Part shown: positions 36,765-45,544 of the stretch, in pieces
Layout of the letters: every line of letters begins with the position of its first letter
Numbering within the stretch: position 1 is the first letter of the stretch
Source of the DNA: JAGVLN01 sp964515755
GTDB lineage: Bacteria > Pseudomonadota > Alphaproteobacteria > Rickettsiales > JABSSG01
Assembly: GCA_964515755.1 (NCBI GenBank)
Contig: CAZEVK010000006.1
Coordinates: 1 to 54,453 of the forward strand
Direction: 5' to 3'
Length of the DNA: 54,453 bases
The notes under the pieces: model-generated
Seen by the model: only the letters and a program-made list of their open reading frames with translations
Databases searched by the model: none
What the model was told of the DNA's origin: nothing
Position numbers and translations under genes: made by a program

Positions 36765-39377
36765 ATGGATTATATAAAAGAGTATGAATTGGTAGAAAAA
36801 ATTAAAAAACTCTTGGATAAAAATGAAGATTATTCTGAAGCATTTAAAGAATTAGTAAGTGAAAAGCCTTTAAGCATATCTCGCGGAGAAACTTTATACA
36901 AACTTGGTCTGGATGTAGAAAGTTATTTACATGATCCCGAAATTACCAAAAATTATAACTGGAAAGAAATAGTTAAAGATTACCAATTATACTTGCCTTT
37001 TTATTTAGCTAGCTATGGTTATAGTTATATTAACATAGAATACAACTTTAAAAGCGAAACTATAGAATTACTTCGTGTAAAAAGTGAAACATCTGCCAAT
37101 GATTTTTTTCAAAAAACATTATATTTAAATGCAACTCATTTTAATGCCTGGAGAAAAGACATTTTATTTAATAAACCTGAAGAAGAAAAATATTCTAAAA
37201 TATTTAAAGAATTAATAAGCGAAAAGCCTTTAAGCATATTTCTTGGAGAAACTTTATACAAACTTGGCCTGGACGTAGAAAGTTACTTACATGATCCTGA
37301 AATTACCAAAAATTATAATTGGAAAGAAATAATTAAAGATAACCAATTATACTTGCCATTTTTTATAAATGGCAATAGCTACGGTTACTATAAAACAGAG
37401 CATAGTTTTAAAGGCGATACCATAGAATTACTTCGTGTAAAGAGCGAAATGTCTATAAAAAATTTATGTTATTGATAGATTTTTCTAGTACTAATATAAC
37501 CTCTAATATTGAGTGGATGTTTAGTAAGTTATTGAATAATGAGACTTTAAATGACATCATAAATAATGAGGAAATTGAGTTTTTTTCTCTTCTAGCGAAA
37601 GGTTCATATGAACAAATTTCGTTAATATTAGATCTAATAGAGCAAAATGAAGAATTACTTTTCACGTTAAGACAAATTGAATCTATTGTAAAGTACACCT
37701 CTCTCAAATATAACGATAATGATAATAAAATCCAATCAGAGACATTTGAAAGACTAAACAAGCTATTTTTATCTAATCAAGATAACTCTCAACCTATCGT
37801 TGAAATAACTGGAACAACATTATTAGATGTCATGTTAATGATGACAGAGAATAACATGAAAGACATAATGTCTGATGAACAAATAAAAACTATTCAACCA
37901 TCAAATATAAATACTAAGTTTTTTGATTTTGGTAATTATAAGTTAATTGCTTACTTAAAAGCCAATATCAAAGAATTTAGCACAAATTTATTAAATAAAT
38001 TAGAAACAGATGGTGCTTCTCAAACCAAGATACAATTAGTTAAAAAAATACTGAAATTTGCTGACGAATTTAATGAAGGTAAACTATCTGATTCGGAATT
38101 AAAAATAATAGAGAACAACCAAATTACTTTAGATGAAATAAATCCTAATGCATTTAAAAATTCTTTAAATTTTGATATTTTATTTTTAGCTTTATCAACT
38201 AAAAATTATAAATTAGCTAAAGAGTTAATTAAAGCTGGATATAAATTTTATGAAGATAATGAATTTGGTGTAAATAAAATTTCACTCATAACATTAGGCA
38301 ATATTACAAACGAAGAAAAATTCTTAGAAATCGTAAAAATTGCTCACGAAAAAGAAATCTTTTCTCTAAAGCAGCCAATTCCTGGTACTAATGATTATCC
38401 TCTTGATTTAATTATAAATAACTATTTGGACCCTGATTCGTATTTTATCGATTTAGCCGGTGGAACATTATATAGATTTAAAAAACCTGAAAATGTAAAA
38501 ATAGAAAGCATAAATACTGATAGGATTTCTATTGCTATAAGTCATGGCGATAGCTTTTGGTCAACAGGAATTTTCTCAGCTACACATTACTTACAAAAGC
38601 AAAATCCAGATATAGATTTTTATCTTGTAACACCTCAAGTTATTGATCAACTAGGTATAGATGTTTTTAGTACTTTTGATGGTTGGATTAATCCAGGTGC
38701 TGGAGATTCTTATCCAAAAGATAAAGAAGAATTTTCAAAAATAGATTGGGAACCAAAAATTGATACTGAATATATTTATCAAAATGTTTTAGGAAATGCT
38801 ACAATATATGGCTTACCAACTTTAGGTATGTGGCAGGTGCACAAAACTTAGTATTACACCATGGTGGCTACGTAAAGCCAATAACTGGCTATAGCTATGG
38901 TCAACATGATATTATATTACAAAAAATTCTCCTCTATCTTACTTAGCTTTAAATCATGAAGAAAGAGAAGAGTTTCATAGAATTGGCCACATGCCTACTA
39001 TAAAATTTAAAGGTGATACAGCTCACCATTTTGTAGCAGTAAATGGTAAACTACCAGCTGGATTCAGCTTAGGTGCAGTTTCAGAACATAATGAAGCAAT
39101 GGGATATTGTGATGCTTCAAGGATACATTGTGCAACACAATTTCATCCTGAAAATAAAGCTAATGCTCTAAATGCTCAAACAAAAATGATGGATCGCCAA
39201 GTGCAGTTATTAAATGGATTTATTGAACTTGCAAGGATGAATCATAACTGCAAGAATGATAACGGAATTTGTCCAACAGAATTTATGGCTAATGCTAAAG
39301 TGGATCTAGATTTATATTACGGAATATGCCCATTAATTGGCCATGAGAAAGTATTAATTGACGAAATGACTTGCTAA
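36765..39377 (+). pseudogene. Frameshifted gene: duplicated N-terminal repeats plus class I glutamine-amidotransferase-like domain
   Basis: Three frames join into one product of about 870 residues. The N-terminus holds two 120-residue repeats that are nearly identical (KPLSIxxGETLYKLGLDVES, HDPEITKNYNWKEI). The middle (about 240-570) is helical and unrecognised. The C-terminus resembles class I glutamine amidotransferases of the peptidase C26 type: ISHGDSFWS, FDGWINPGAGDSYP, the nucleophile-elbow region, and CATQFHPENK with the His-x-Glu pair (39144-39152). Breaks are a -1 shift at the A-tract 37457-37462, an apparent one-base loss at about 38832 exactly where GMCAGAQ would be expected (ATGTG-GCAGGTGCACAA), and another A-tract shift near 38921-38926. 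ATG 36765 is preferred over the TTG four codons upstream. Function is unknown. Confidence 0.7.
36840..37440 (+). repeat. 360-base tandem duplication
   Basis: The block beginning near 36840 recurs at an offset of exactly 360 bases (near 37200), with most of the first 180 bases of each copy nearly identical and the rest more diverged. The period is a multiple of three, so the duplication preserved the frame. It encodes the two N-terminal repeats of the amidotransferase-like pseudogene. Confidence 0.85.
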
Positions 39378-39497
39378 GCAGCCTAGACCTGGTTGAAAAA
39401 AGTAATACTAACTTATAAATTAAGAAAATAAGTTTACACAGCTATGATTCTATGATAGCGTCACAGTTTGAACAATCAGATATAAGGAATTTAGGAT

Positions 39498-39719
39498 ATG
39501 GCTTTTTCAGGAAAAGTTAAATGGTTTAACCCCAATAAAGGTTATGGATTCATTACACCAGAAAATGGGTCAAAAGATATTTTTTTACATATTTCATCCC
39601 TTGAAAAAGCTGGAATAACCTTTTTAGAAGATGGTCAACGTTTAGAGTACGAAGTATCGACTAATAAAGGTAAAGACGCAGCTGTTAATATAAAATTATT
39701 GAGTAGCGATAAACAATAA
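39498..39719 (+). CDS. cspA: Cold-shock domain protein
   Basis: A 73-residue single-domain RNA chaperone of the CspA family that melts mRNA secondary structure. The start MAFSGKVKWFNPNKGYGFI includes RNP1 (KGYGFIT) and RNP2 follows as DIFLHIS; the length equals that of typical Csp proteins. An AGGAA site precedes the ATG. It is monocistronic, with its own hairpin terminator, and has a 120-base upstream spacer. Confidence 0.96.
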   Translation: MAFSGKVKWFNPNKGYGFITPENGSKDIFLHISSLEKAGITFLEDGQRLEYEVSTNKGKDAAVNIKLLSSDKQ

Positions 39720-39735
39720 TTCCAATATAATTTAG

Positions 39736-39775
39736 AAAAAGAGTCATTTGTAATAAGCGCAGTGACTCATTTTTA
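39736..39775 (+). terminator. Terminator after cspA
   Basis: GAGTCA at 39741-39746 pairs with TGACTC at 39763-39768, flanked by A-rich 5' and T-rich 3' ends (ATTTTTATTT), about 20 bases beyond the cspA stop. It ends before the ATG of the following gene at 39791. Confidence 0.75.
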
Positions 39776-39790
39776 TTTATAGGATTAGTA

Positions 39791-40084
39791 ATGAGTTCCT
39801 TAAAAAGCAGATTTTATAACACACATATTTTCATTTGCACTAATGTAAAAGAAACTGGTAAATGCTGTGGTAAAGAACCAATTGCAAAAGAGTTACTGAG
39901 TAAATTAAAAAAAGATGTAAAAGACTTAGGATTAAATGGAGAAGGTAAAATTCGTATTTCCTCCTCCGGATGCTTAGGTAGATGTAACGAAGGCCCTGTT
40001 GCTGTAAGTTACCCAGAAGGTAAATGGTATAATTTATACGAAGATAATGATGTTAAAGAATTGATGCAAATTACTAAACAATAA
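39791..40084 (+). CDS. Thioredoxin-like (2Fe-2S) ferredoxin-domain protein
   Basis: A 97-residue protein with the fold of the thioredoxin-like 2Fe-2S ferredoxins related to the NuoE C-terminus. The cluster cysteines can be read as C16, C25 or C26, C61 and C65 (HIFICTN, GKCCGK, SGCLGRCNEGP). GPVAVSYPEGKWY is typical of the small free-standing family members. Its electron-transfer partner is unknown. It stands between cspA and convergent recR. Confidence 0.85.
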   Translation: MSSLKSRFYNTHIFICTNVKETGKCCGKEPIAKELLSKLKKDVKDLGLNGEGKIRISSSGCLGRCNEGPVAVSYPEGKWYNLYEDNDVKELMQITKQ

Positions 40085-40120
40085 TAATTTATTCTTTAAT
40101 TTGTGTAACTTATAATATAA

Positions 40121-40720
40121 CTAATTAAACTCCTTACGGAGATTAAATGCAGCAGTTATAGTGCCTTCATCCAAATAATCAAGCTCACCACCTATAGGAA
40201 TACCACTAGCAAGACGTGAAACTTTAATATTAGGAAATGGTTTAAGTTTTTCAGTAATATAAAAAGCAGTAGTTTGGCCATCTAACGTTGCATTAGTAGC
40301 AATAATAACTTCTTCTACTTTTAATTTTTCAACTCGCTCTACCAGCTTATCAATATTGACTTCGCTTGGTGTACGCTCATGATAAACAGATAATGTCCCT
40401 CCAAGGACATGATAAAGACCATGATAAACATTAATTTTTTCAAGCGCCCATAAATCTGCAACAGTCTCAACTACGCAAATTGAAGTCTGACTGCGATTTG
40501 GATTAGTACATATGCTACAAGTTTCACCTTCATCCAAATTACCACAGATTTTACAATATTCTATTGCATTTGCTGTATCGAGCAGAGCATCAGACAACGG
40601 TAACATTAAGTTATCTTTATATTTCATTAAATGCAACACTATTCTTTTTGCTGAACGGTTACCTAAACCTGGCAATTTAGACAAAATATAAGCAAGTTTT
40701 TCAATCTTATTTTGTTGCAT
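40121..40720 (-). CDS. recR: Recombination protein RecR
   Basis: Toprim-fold DNA clamp that works with RecO and RecF in gap repair. The 199-residue protein has the N-terminal helix-hairpin-helix (LPGLGNRSAKRI), the four-cysteine zinc site (CKICGNLDEGETCSIC), and the Toprim segment (CVVE, ATNATLDGQTTAFYI). It is last in the dnaX-ybaB-recR run, three bases after ybaB, a widely conserved operon. Confidence 0.97.
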   Translation of the reverse strand: MQQNKIEKLAYILSKLPGLGNRSAKRIVLHLMKYKDNLMLPLSDALLDTANAIEYCKICGNLDEGETCSICTNPNRSQTSICVVETVADLWALEKINVYHGLYHVLGGTLSVYHERTPSEVNIDKLVERVEKLKVEEVIIATNATLDGQTTAFYITEKLKPFPNIKVSRLASGIPIGGELDYLDEGTITAAFNLRKEFN

Positions 40721-40723
40721 AAT

Positions 40724-41032
40724 TTAAAAAGGAAGCTTTAATCCTGCAGGCATCATGCTAGACATTGTACCTTCTGTTTCATCATCTAATTTTTTCCTAG
40801 CGTCATTAAAAGCCGCTATTACAAGATCTTCTAATATATCTACTTCGTCTTTATCCAATAAAGATGGATCAATTTTAATACTAGACATCAAGCCTTTACC
40901 CGTAATTGTAACTTTAACTACACCGCCGCCTGAAGAACCATCAAATTCTTTCTGTGCAATTTCCTCCTGTGCTTTGGTAATTTTTTGCTGCATACCCTGC
41001 ATTTGCTTCATTATCAAATTCATATTTACCAT
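40724..41032 (-). CDS. ybaB: YbaB/EbfC nucleoid-associated protein
   Basis: A 102-residue dimeric DNA-binding protein of the YbaB/EbfC family. The MNLIMKQMQGMQQKITKAQEE helix, the EFDGSSGGGVVKVTITGKG beta region and the C-terminal helix rich in Asp/Ala/Met match the family. A GGAG ribosome site overlaps the dnaX stop, so its translation is coupled to dnaX. recR follows closely. Confidence 0.95.
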   Translation of the reverse strand: MVNMNLIMKQMQGMQQKITKAQEEIAQKEFDGSSGGGVVKVTITGKGLMSSIKIDPSLLDKDEVDILEDLVIAAFNDARKKLDDETEGTMSSMMPAGLKLPF

Positions 41033-41041
41033 ATAATACTC

Positions 41042-42595
41042 CTACTGCGTTTTTATACTATCTATAGTTGCGCCTGGAAAAGCTTTAAGAACTCCGTTCA
41101 CAATATCTGTTTTAGCAAGTTGATCTAGTTTATTTGACATTAATTCTTTTTCGTACTGTGCTAAACTTTTTACACCTTCATCAGAAGATGCGGTTATAAT
41201 AAACTGCCAATTTTGATCTGTCCAGCTATTAAGCTTAGACGTTATTTTAACAGAAAAATCTTTAGGCAGCATGTCTATAACCCTTACTTCTATTCTGCCT
41301 AGTTCGTAAGAAATAACCGCAATATCTGATTTAAGTTGGTTGTATAAAATAATTTCTTTGTTCTCTAAAAATAGGTTAACTATTTTTTTAAACTCTTCCA
41401 TCATATCGCTTGATGTTGTCATTTGCTTAGCAGGAACAAAGGTTGAACCAGCTAAAACTTCTTCAGGAGTTGGCATATCAGCTAAGCAACAAATACGAAT
41501 AATGACCATTTCTAAGGCTTGAATAGCATTACTTGATTTACTGATTTCCTCAAAACCTTTTAAAAACATCTGCCATAAAATAGCGAGATCGCGTTTATCA
41601 ATTTTTTTAGCCAAATCTTTCACTAAATCACATTCACTGTCTGACAACTGAGAATTATTCTCTAGAAAATTAGTTATAATTTGCGCTTTAGATATAATAT
41701 TGCAAACAGCAAGCAAATCTTCAATCATTGCTAATGGCTCTGATCCTTTGTAATAAAGGTCATTGACAAATAAAATCGCTTTCTCAGTTTGACCAAAAAC
41801 TATCAAATTAAAAAGCTGATAAATTAATATCATACCTGTAATACCTAACAAATTTTGTACTTGTAATTCATTAATTTTACCGTCTTCTTTACTATATAAA
41901 ATAACTTGATCCAACAAAGACAAACTATCGCGCACTGAACCATCACTGTGTAAAGCAATTAGCTTTAATGCAGAATTATCAAAATTAATTTTTTCCTGAT
42001 TACAAATATCCTGTAAATGCGAAACTAATTCATCAACAGTAAACCTACGCAAATCAAATTTTTGACAACGAGACATAATAGTTAACGGAATTTTCTTAAC
42101 CTCCGTGGTAGCAAAAATAAATTTAACATGCCCAGGAGGCTCTTCTAATGTTTTGAGCAAAGCATTAAAAGCACTAGTTGATAACATATGAACTTCATCG
42201 ATAATATAAATTTTATATTCGGCAAGAATTGGAGCGTAACTAGAATTTTCAATGATCTCTCTTATATCATTAATACCTGTTTTGCTTGCTGCATCAACTT
42301 CAATTATGTCAGGATGGTGCTCGCCAATGAAGGCTTTACAATTTGCGCATTTTCCGCAAGCTTCTATACTACTATCGCTAATTTGTAAATCTGTACAATT
42401 GATTGTTTTAGCAATAAGCCGAGCAGTAGTAGTTTTACCTATACCTCTAACACCAGTAAGCAAAAATGCATGTGCAACCTTACCGTCCTTAATAGCATGA
42501 GTTAAAGTAATTACTAATGAGTCTTGCCCTTTTAACTGAGCAAAATTAGTAGGACGATATTTACGTGCTAAAACTTGATAATTCACTTTCGCCAA
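41042..42595 (-). CDS. dnaX: DNA polymerase III subunits gamma/tau
   Basis: Clamp-loader ATPase that organises the replicative holoenzyme. The 517-residue protein has the LARKYRPTNFAQLKGQD entry, Walker A GVRGIGKT, the zinc-binding ACGKCANCKAF, Walker B IYIIDEVHMLS and the arginine-finger SRCQKFDLRR. The annotated start is TTG 42595; a GTG four codons later is as plausible, since neither has a clear ribosome site. No slippery A-tract for gamma production was recognised. The SRP RNA gene lies just upstream on the same strand. Confidence 0.96.
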   Translation of the reverse strand: MAKVNYQVLARKYRPTNFAQLKGQDSLVITLTHAIKDGKVAHAFLLTGVRGIGKTTTARLIAKTINCTDLQISDSSIEACGKCANCKAFIGEHHPDIIEVDAASKTGINDIREIIENSSYAPILAEYKIYIIDEVHMLSTSAFNALLKTLEEPPGHVKFIFATTEVKKIPLTIMSRCQKFDLRRFTVDELVSHLQDICNQEKINFDNSALKLIALHSDGSVRDSLSLLDQVILYSKEDGKINELQVQNLLGITGMILIYQLFNLIVFGQTEKAILFVNDLYYKGSEPLAMIEDLLAVCNIISKAQIITNFLENNSQLSDSECDLVKDLAKKIDKRDLAILWQMFLKGFEEISKSSNAIQALEMVIIRICCLADMPTPEEVLAGSTFVPAKQMTTSSDMMEEFKKIVNLFLENKEIILYNQLKSDIAVISYELGRIEVRVIDMLPKDFSVKITSKLNSWTDQNWQFIITASSDEGVKSLAQYEKELMSNKLDQLAKTDIVNGVLKAFPGATIDSIKTQ

Positions 42596-42611
42596 TGTTT
42601 ATATTTAATCT

Positions 42612-42700
42612 TATAGAGTTGAGCGACCCAATTATAATTCGTTACGGCTGCTTCCTTTCGAACCTGACCGACTTGGCGATTAAACTGCCCACTCAACTCC
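42612..42700 (-). ncRNA. ffs: Signal recognition particle RNA (4.5S, small bacterial type)
   Basis: The minus strand contains GGTCAGGTTCGAAAGGAAGC followed by AGCC, the conserved domain IV hairpin that binds Ffh (GGUCAGG...GGAAGCAGCC) with a GAAA tetraloop. The ends close by GAGTTGAG at 42699-42692 pairing with CTCAACTC at 42623-42616, giving an RNA of about 85-90 bases. With FtsY and SecF in the window it belongs to the membrane-protein export route. It lies directly ahead of dnaX, an arrangement seen in many alphaproteobacteria. Ends are estimated from the closing stem. Confidence 0.93.
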
Positions 42701-42707
42701 ATCTATT

Positions 42708-42736
42708 TTTATGAGGCAGTTTTGATCATATTGCAA
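42708..42736 (-). promoter_or_regulatory. Probable sigma-70 promoter of the SRP RNA gene
   Basis: Reading the minus strand, TTGCAA (42736-42731) is followed after 17 bases by CATAAA (42713-42708), each four of six to consensus, and the RNA would begin about eight bases later at the G at 42700, which matches the 5' end of the closing stem. Confidence 0.4.
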
Positions 42737-42745
42737 GTATATTTT

Positions 42746-44821
42746 CTATTTATGAAAAGAGCTAGATCTTCGTTTAACAGCAGACCTAGTTGGAACATCA
42801 TCCGGGCTAACACCAGTTACAGGTAATATAGTTTGATCACTAACTGTTTTTTCTGTCTGTTTATGATGTTCGTCTTTTAATAAAGGTTCACGCATAGCTG
42901 ATTTTTGTTTATTATCTGATGGCTGAGAATTTGAAAAAAAACTACTCATTTTTTTTAATGCACTCTGAAAAAATTCTTTCATCATAAAAAGTAAGCCAGT
43001 GTTAATTTTAAGCTTATTAAAATTAGCAGTAACAGAGATAAAAGATTTTGGATAAATACTTGGTATATGACTTTTACTTGAAGTTAATACACCAAAACAA
43101 CCACGAGAACCACCCTGCACGCTAGCTATTGTTTGTGTATGACTAGCATTAACTAGAGAAACCAAATTTTCTTTTGCAATACTGCTTTCAGGATCAATAC
43201 CCAAATATTTAGAAATTGCTAAATGAGATGTATGAATTTCAACAAAGCCGGTGCGATCTTTACCGCTTTTACAATATACAATCCTTTCTGGAACAGAAAT
43301 GTTAGCTTCCTTAGCATATTTTTCTAAAGATCCTTTATTCATACTATATGAAATTATATTGATACGAGATACTATTTCTAAAGTTTGATTTTCTGATCCA
43401 GTTCCAAATAATGACCAAATTCCCCATAATCTTTTATTGATACGGTCTTTTGCTTCAATAGCAGTTTCAAAATCTGCTCTCGCTTGATCACTTAATAAAG
43501 CAGCTCTATCAGGATTTTTTAATTCTTCTAAAGCAGCTTTTTTATATTTTTTATTACCGCTTAGAAACTTTTTTGTATTTTCAAGACCTAAGTTTTGTGC
43601 AACCTCTGCTACTTTGCCTAATATTTTATTACATTCCTTATCAATATTATCAGTAGACAAGCCTCGTCGAGAGTTGATGGGTGCAATAATGGCACTAACC
43701 CCACCCATTGTTTCTGCCATTTCTTGTGAGATACTCACAATATCTGGATCTCTTTCCAAAAGGTCAGCACTGGAATTCAATGAGGTCAACCCTAACTCTT
43801 CAGCTCCAGATATACTTTTTGCTTGCTCTACAGTTTCCTTGCTCAATTGCAGTCTATCACCTTTACCATGAAAAGTTGGGGCACCACTGTGATTATCCTC
43901 AATTAATGTTTTTAAAGAATTTCCTTCTTCAACAACTGAAGTAATTTTAGTATAAGCATTACGTAGCAGAGGTATAGAATGAATTAATTGAGTTGGAATA
44001 ACATGATCTCCTTTAGCTATAATAGGAGCATATTTTTTTAATAATTCCTGTTTAGTACTGCTAAGACCGTCATACCAATCAATCCCAGCTCCATTCCCAC
44101 TTGCAATTTTTTCAAACTGATCTTTTTGAGCTTCTGTTAAGCCTAAAAACATAACTTCAGATTCTACTACAGTGACCGCTTTATTATCTTTGTCTTTAAC
44201 TGAAGAAATAGTAGAGATGTGATAGCAAGGCATATCAAGTTGAACAATCTCTTTAGCAAAAGTAAGATCTTTAATTAACGTTTTTTTATTAAACAAATTA
44301 GTACCATCTGTATCTTTAACTCTCTCTAGTATGGATACAAGTGCAGTGTTACGATAACGAACCTCATCAGGATCGACAACTCTTTCAGTATCTAATTTAT
44401 TTAAGATTGTACTAGCAGCTGATCTAATTTCTGCACGTGCATTATTTGCTTCCTGTGGTGAAATTTCTCCTTTATCTTCAGCATTTTTTAATAACAATTC
44501 AGCTGCCTGAGATATATTTAAATACTGTATAGCAAACGATGTAGCATTCTCAGGTTCAGGTGTTGGCCTAACATTTCTTGCATCACGAACAAGCTGACCA
44601 TCTATTATATTCCTAGAAATATTACTGAGATTATCTCTTCTTTCTTCCATGGCATCTATTGCTTTTGTATAATCTAAATCTCTAAACCCGACTCTTGCTC
44701 TTTCGAGGGCTGCAGAAGGATTAATATCAGCAGATTTATCAGTATCAAGATAAGACTTGATTGTTAATTTTGTTTTTTCTTTATTAGCTTGTAAAAGTTC
44801 ATGGTTTATTTTTTCTGGCAT
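42746..44821 (-). CDS. Putative secreted phosphatase with SopB/SidF-type CX5R motif
   Basis: A 691-residue protein whose only clear landmark is VYCKSGKDRTGF, with Cys517 and Arg523. CKSGKDRTG is the active-site loop of the phosphoinositide/inositol-phosphate phosphatases SopB/SigD and IpgD and of Legionella SidF-type effectors; the Cys attacks the phosphate and the Arg binds it. A following HTQTIASVQGGSRGCFG segment is of the sort seen after the loop in those effectors. The N-terminal 250 residues are helical and charged and were not recognised; a conserved-looking APTFHGKGDR segment lies near 320. There is no signal peptide. The C-terminus is polar and ends in a basic tail (AVKRRSSSFHK), compatible with type IV secretion. 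The gene stands alone between dnaX/SRP RNA and lolA. Phosphatase activity is well supported by the motif; substrate and secretion are inference. Confidence 0.75.
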   Translation of the reverse strand: MPEKINHELLQANKEKTKLTIKSYLDTDKSADINPSAALERARVGFRDLDYTKAIDAMEERRDNLSNISRNIIDGQLVRDARNVRPTPEPENATSFAIQYLNISQAAELLLKNAEDKGEISPQEANNARAEIRSAASTILNKLDTERVVDPDEVRYRNTALVSILERVKDTDGTNLFNKKTLIKDLTFAKEIVQLDMPCYHISTISSVKDKDNKAVTVVESEVMFLGLTEAQKDQFEKIASGNGAGIDWYDGLSSTKQELLKKYAPIIAKGDHVIPTQLIHSIPLLRNAYTKITSVVEEGNSLKTLIEDNHSGAPTFHGKGDRLQLSKETVEQAKSISGAEELGLTSLNSSADLLERDPDIVSISQEMAETMGGVSAIIAPINSRRGLSTDNIDKECNKILGKVAEVAQNLGLENTKKFLSGNKKYKKAALEELKNPDRAALLSDQARADFETAIEAKDRINKRLWGIWSLFGTGSENQTLEIVSRINIISYSMNKGSLEKYAKEANISVPERIVYCKSGKDRTGFVEIHTSHLAISKYLGIDPESSIAKENLVSLVNASHTQTIASVQGGSRGCFGVLTSSKSHIPSIYPKSFISVTANFNKLKINTGLLFMMKEFFQSALKKMSSFFSNSQPSDNKQKSAMREPLLKDEHHKQTEKTVSDQTILPVTGVSPDDVPTRSAVKRRSSSFHK

Positions 44822-44889
44822 AAAATCTCCGATTTTTAATGATCTAATCCTATCACAAAATTTCTAAAAACAACTGAAATTTTTAAAAA

Positions 44890-44929
44890 TTTAAAGTATG
44901 GGTAGAAATAGGTAAAAGTTTAAAGTATG
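44890..44929 (-). promoter_or_regulatory. Direct repeats upstream of the putative phosphatase
   Basis: TTTAAAGTATG occurs at 44890-44900 and again at 44919-44929, 29 bases apart and about 70-110 bases before the phosphatase start. Spacing near three helical turns would suit a regulator bound on one face; no regulator is identified. Confidence 0.35.
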
Positions 44930-44959
44930 TATGATAGTCTCAGAGAATAATATTCAAGG

Positions 44960-45544
44960 TTATCGAGTAGTATTTTGATGCTTATGATGGAAAGTAAAAA
45001 GTTGCTTATCTAAGCTATCAACTCTTTCAAAATTGGTAAACTCCACTACTACTTTCTGGTTAGCCTCATCAATTATTTCTAAAGCTAATAATTTCGTAAT
45101 CGAATTGTTAAAAGTTAGAACAATTTTTCCTGCATAATCTTTTTTATGCAATGTTAGTAAAATATTTTTTCCTTTGTGCGTGGGCTTATCAGCAGTAATT
45201 AATGCACTAGAGAAATTTATTTTTGGTTGAGTAAGTAGCCCAAAAAAATCATCTTTATTTTTAAAATATGAAACTTGATCAAGTTGTTGATCAAAATGAA
45301 CTAATTTATCATGATTGAAAATAAGAAGAATTTTTTTTGGAAACTCATATTGCCAACGCATTTTACCAGGACGAGAAAGAAAGAATTTACCTTTTTGTTG
45401 ATTATCTTGATTATCAGTTTGAACAAAATCTGCAGTAACATTATTTAAAGAATTAAGATAATTCTCAATTTTTTGCGTTTCATCAGCCACAGCAAAGCCA
45501 GCCAACAAAATTAATATAAAAAACTTATTTAACATGTGTTTCAT
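44960..45544 (-). CDS. lolA: Outer-membrane lipoprotein carrier protein LolA
   Basis: Periplasmic chaperone that ferries lipoproteins from LolCDE to the outer membrane. The 194-residue protein has a signal peptide (about 1-20, ending AVA) and the LolA core: LNNVTADFVQTD, GKFFLSRPGKMRWQYEFP and LLIFNHDKLVHFDQQLDQVSYF. It overlaps the 3' end of ftsK by 20 bases on the same strand. The start could be Met1 (45544) or Met4 (45535). Confidence 0.93.
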   Translation of the reverse strand: MKHMLNKFFILILLAGFAVADETQKIENYLNSLNNVTADFVQTDNQDNQQKGKFFLSRPGKMRWQYEFPKKILLIFNHDKLVHFDQQLDQVSYFKNKDDFFGLLTQPKINFSSALITADKPTHKGKNILLTLHKKDYAGKIVLTFNNSITKLLALEIIDEANQKVVVEFTNFERVDSLDKQLFTFHHKHQNTTR

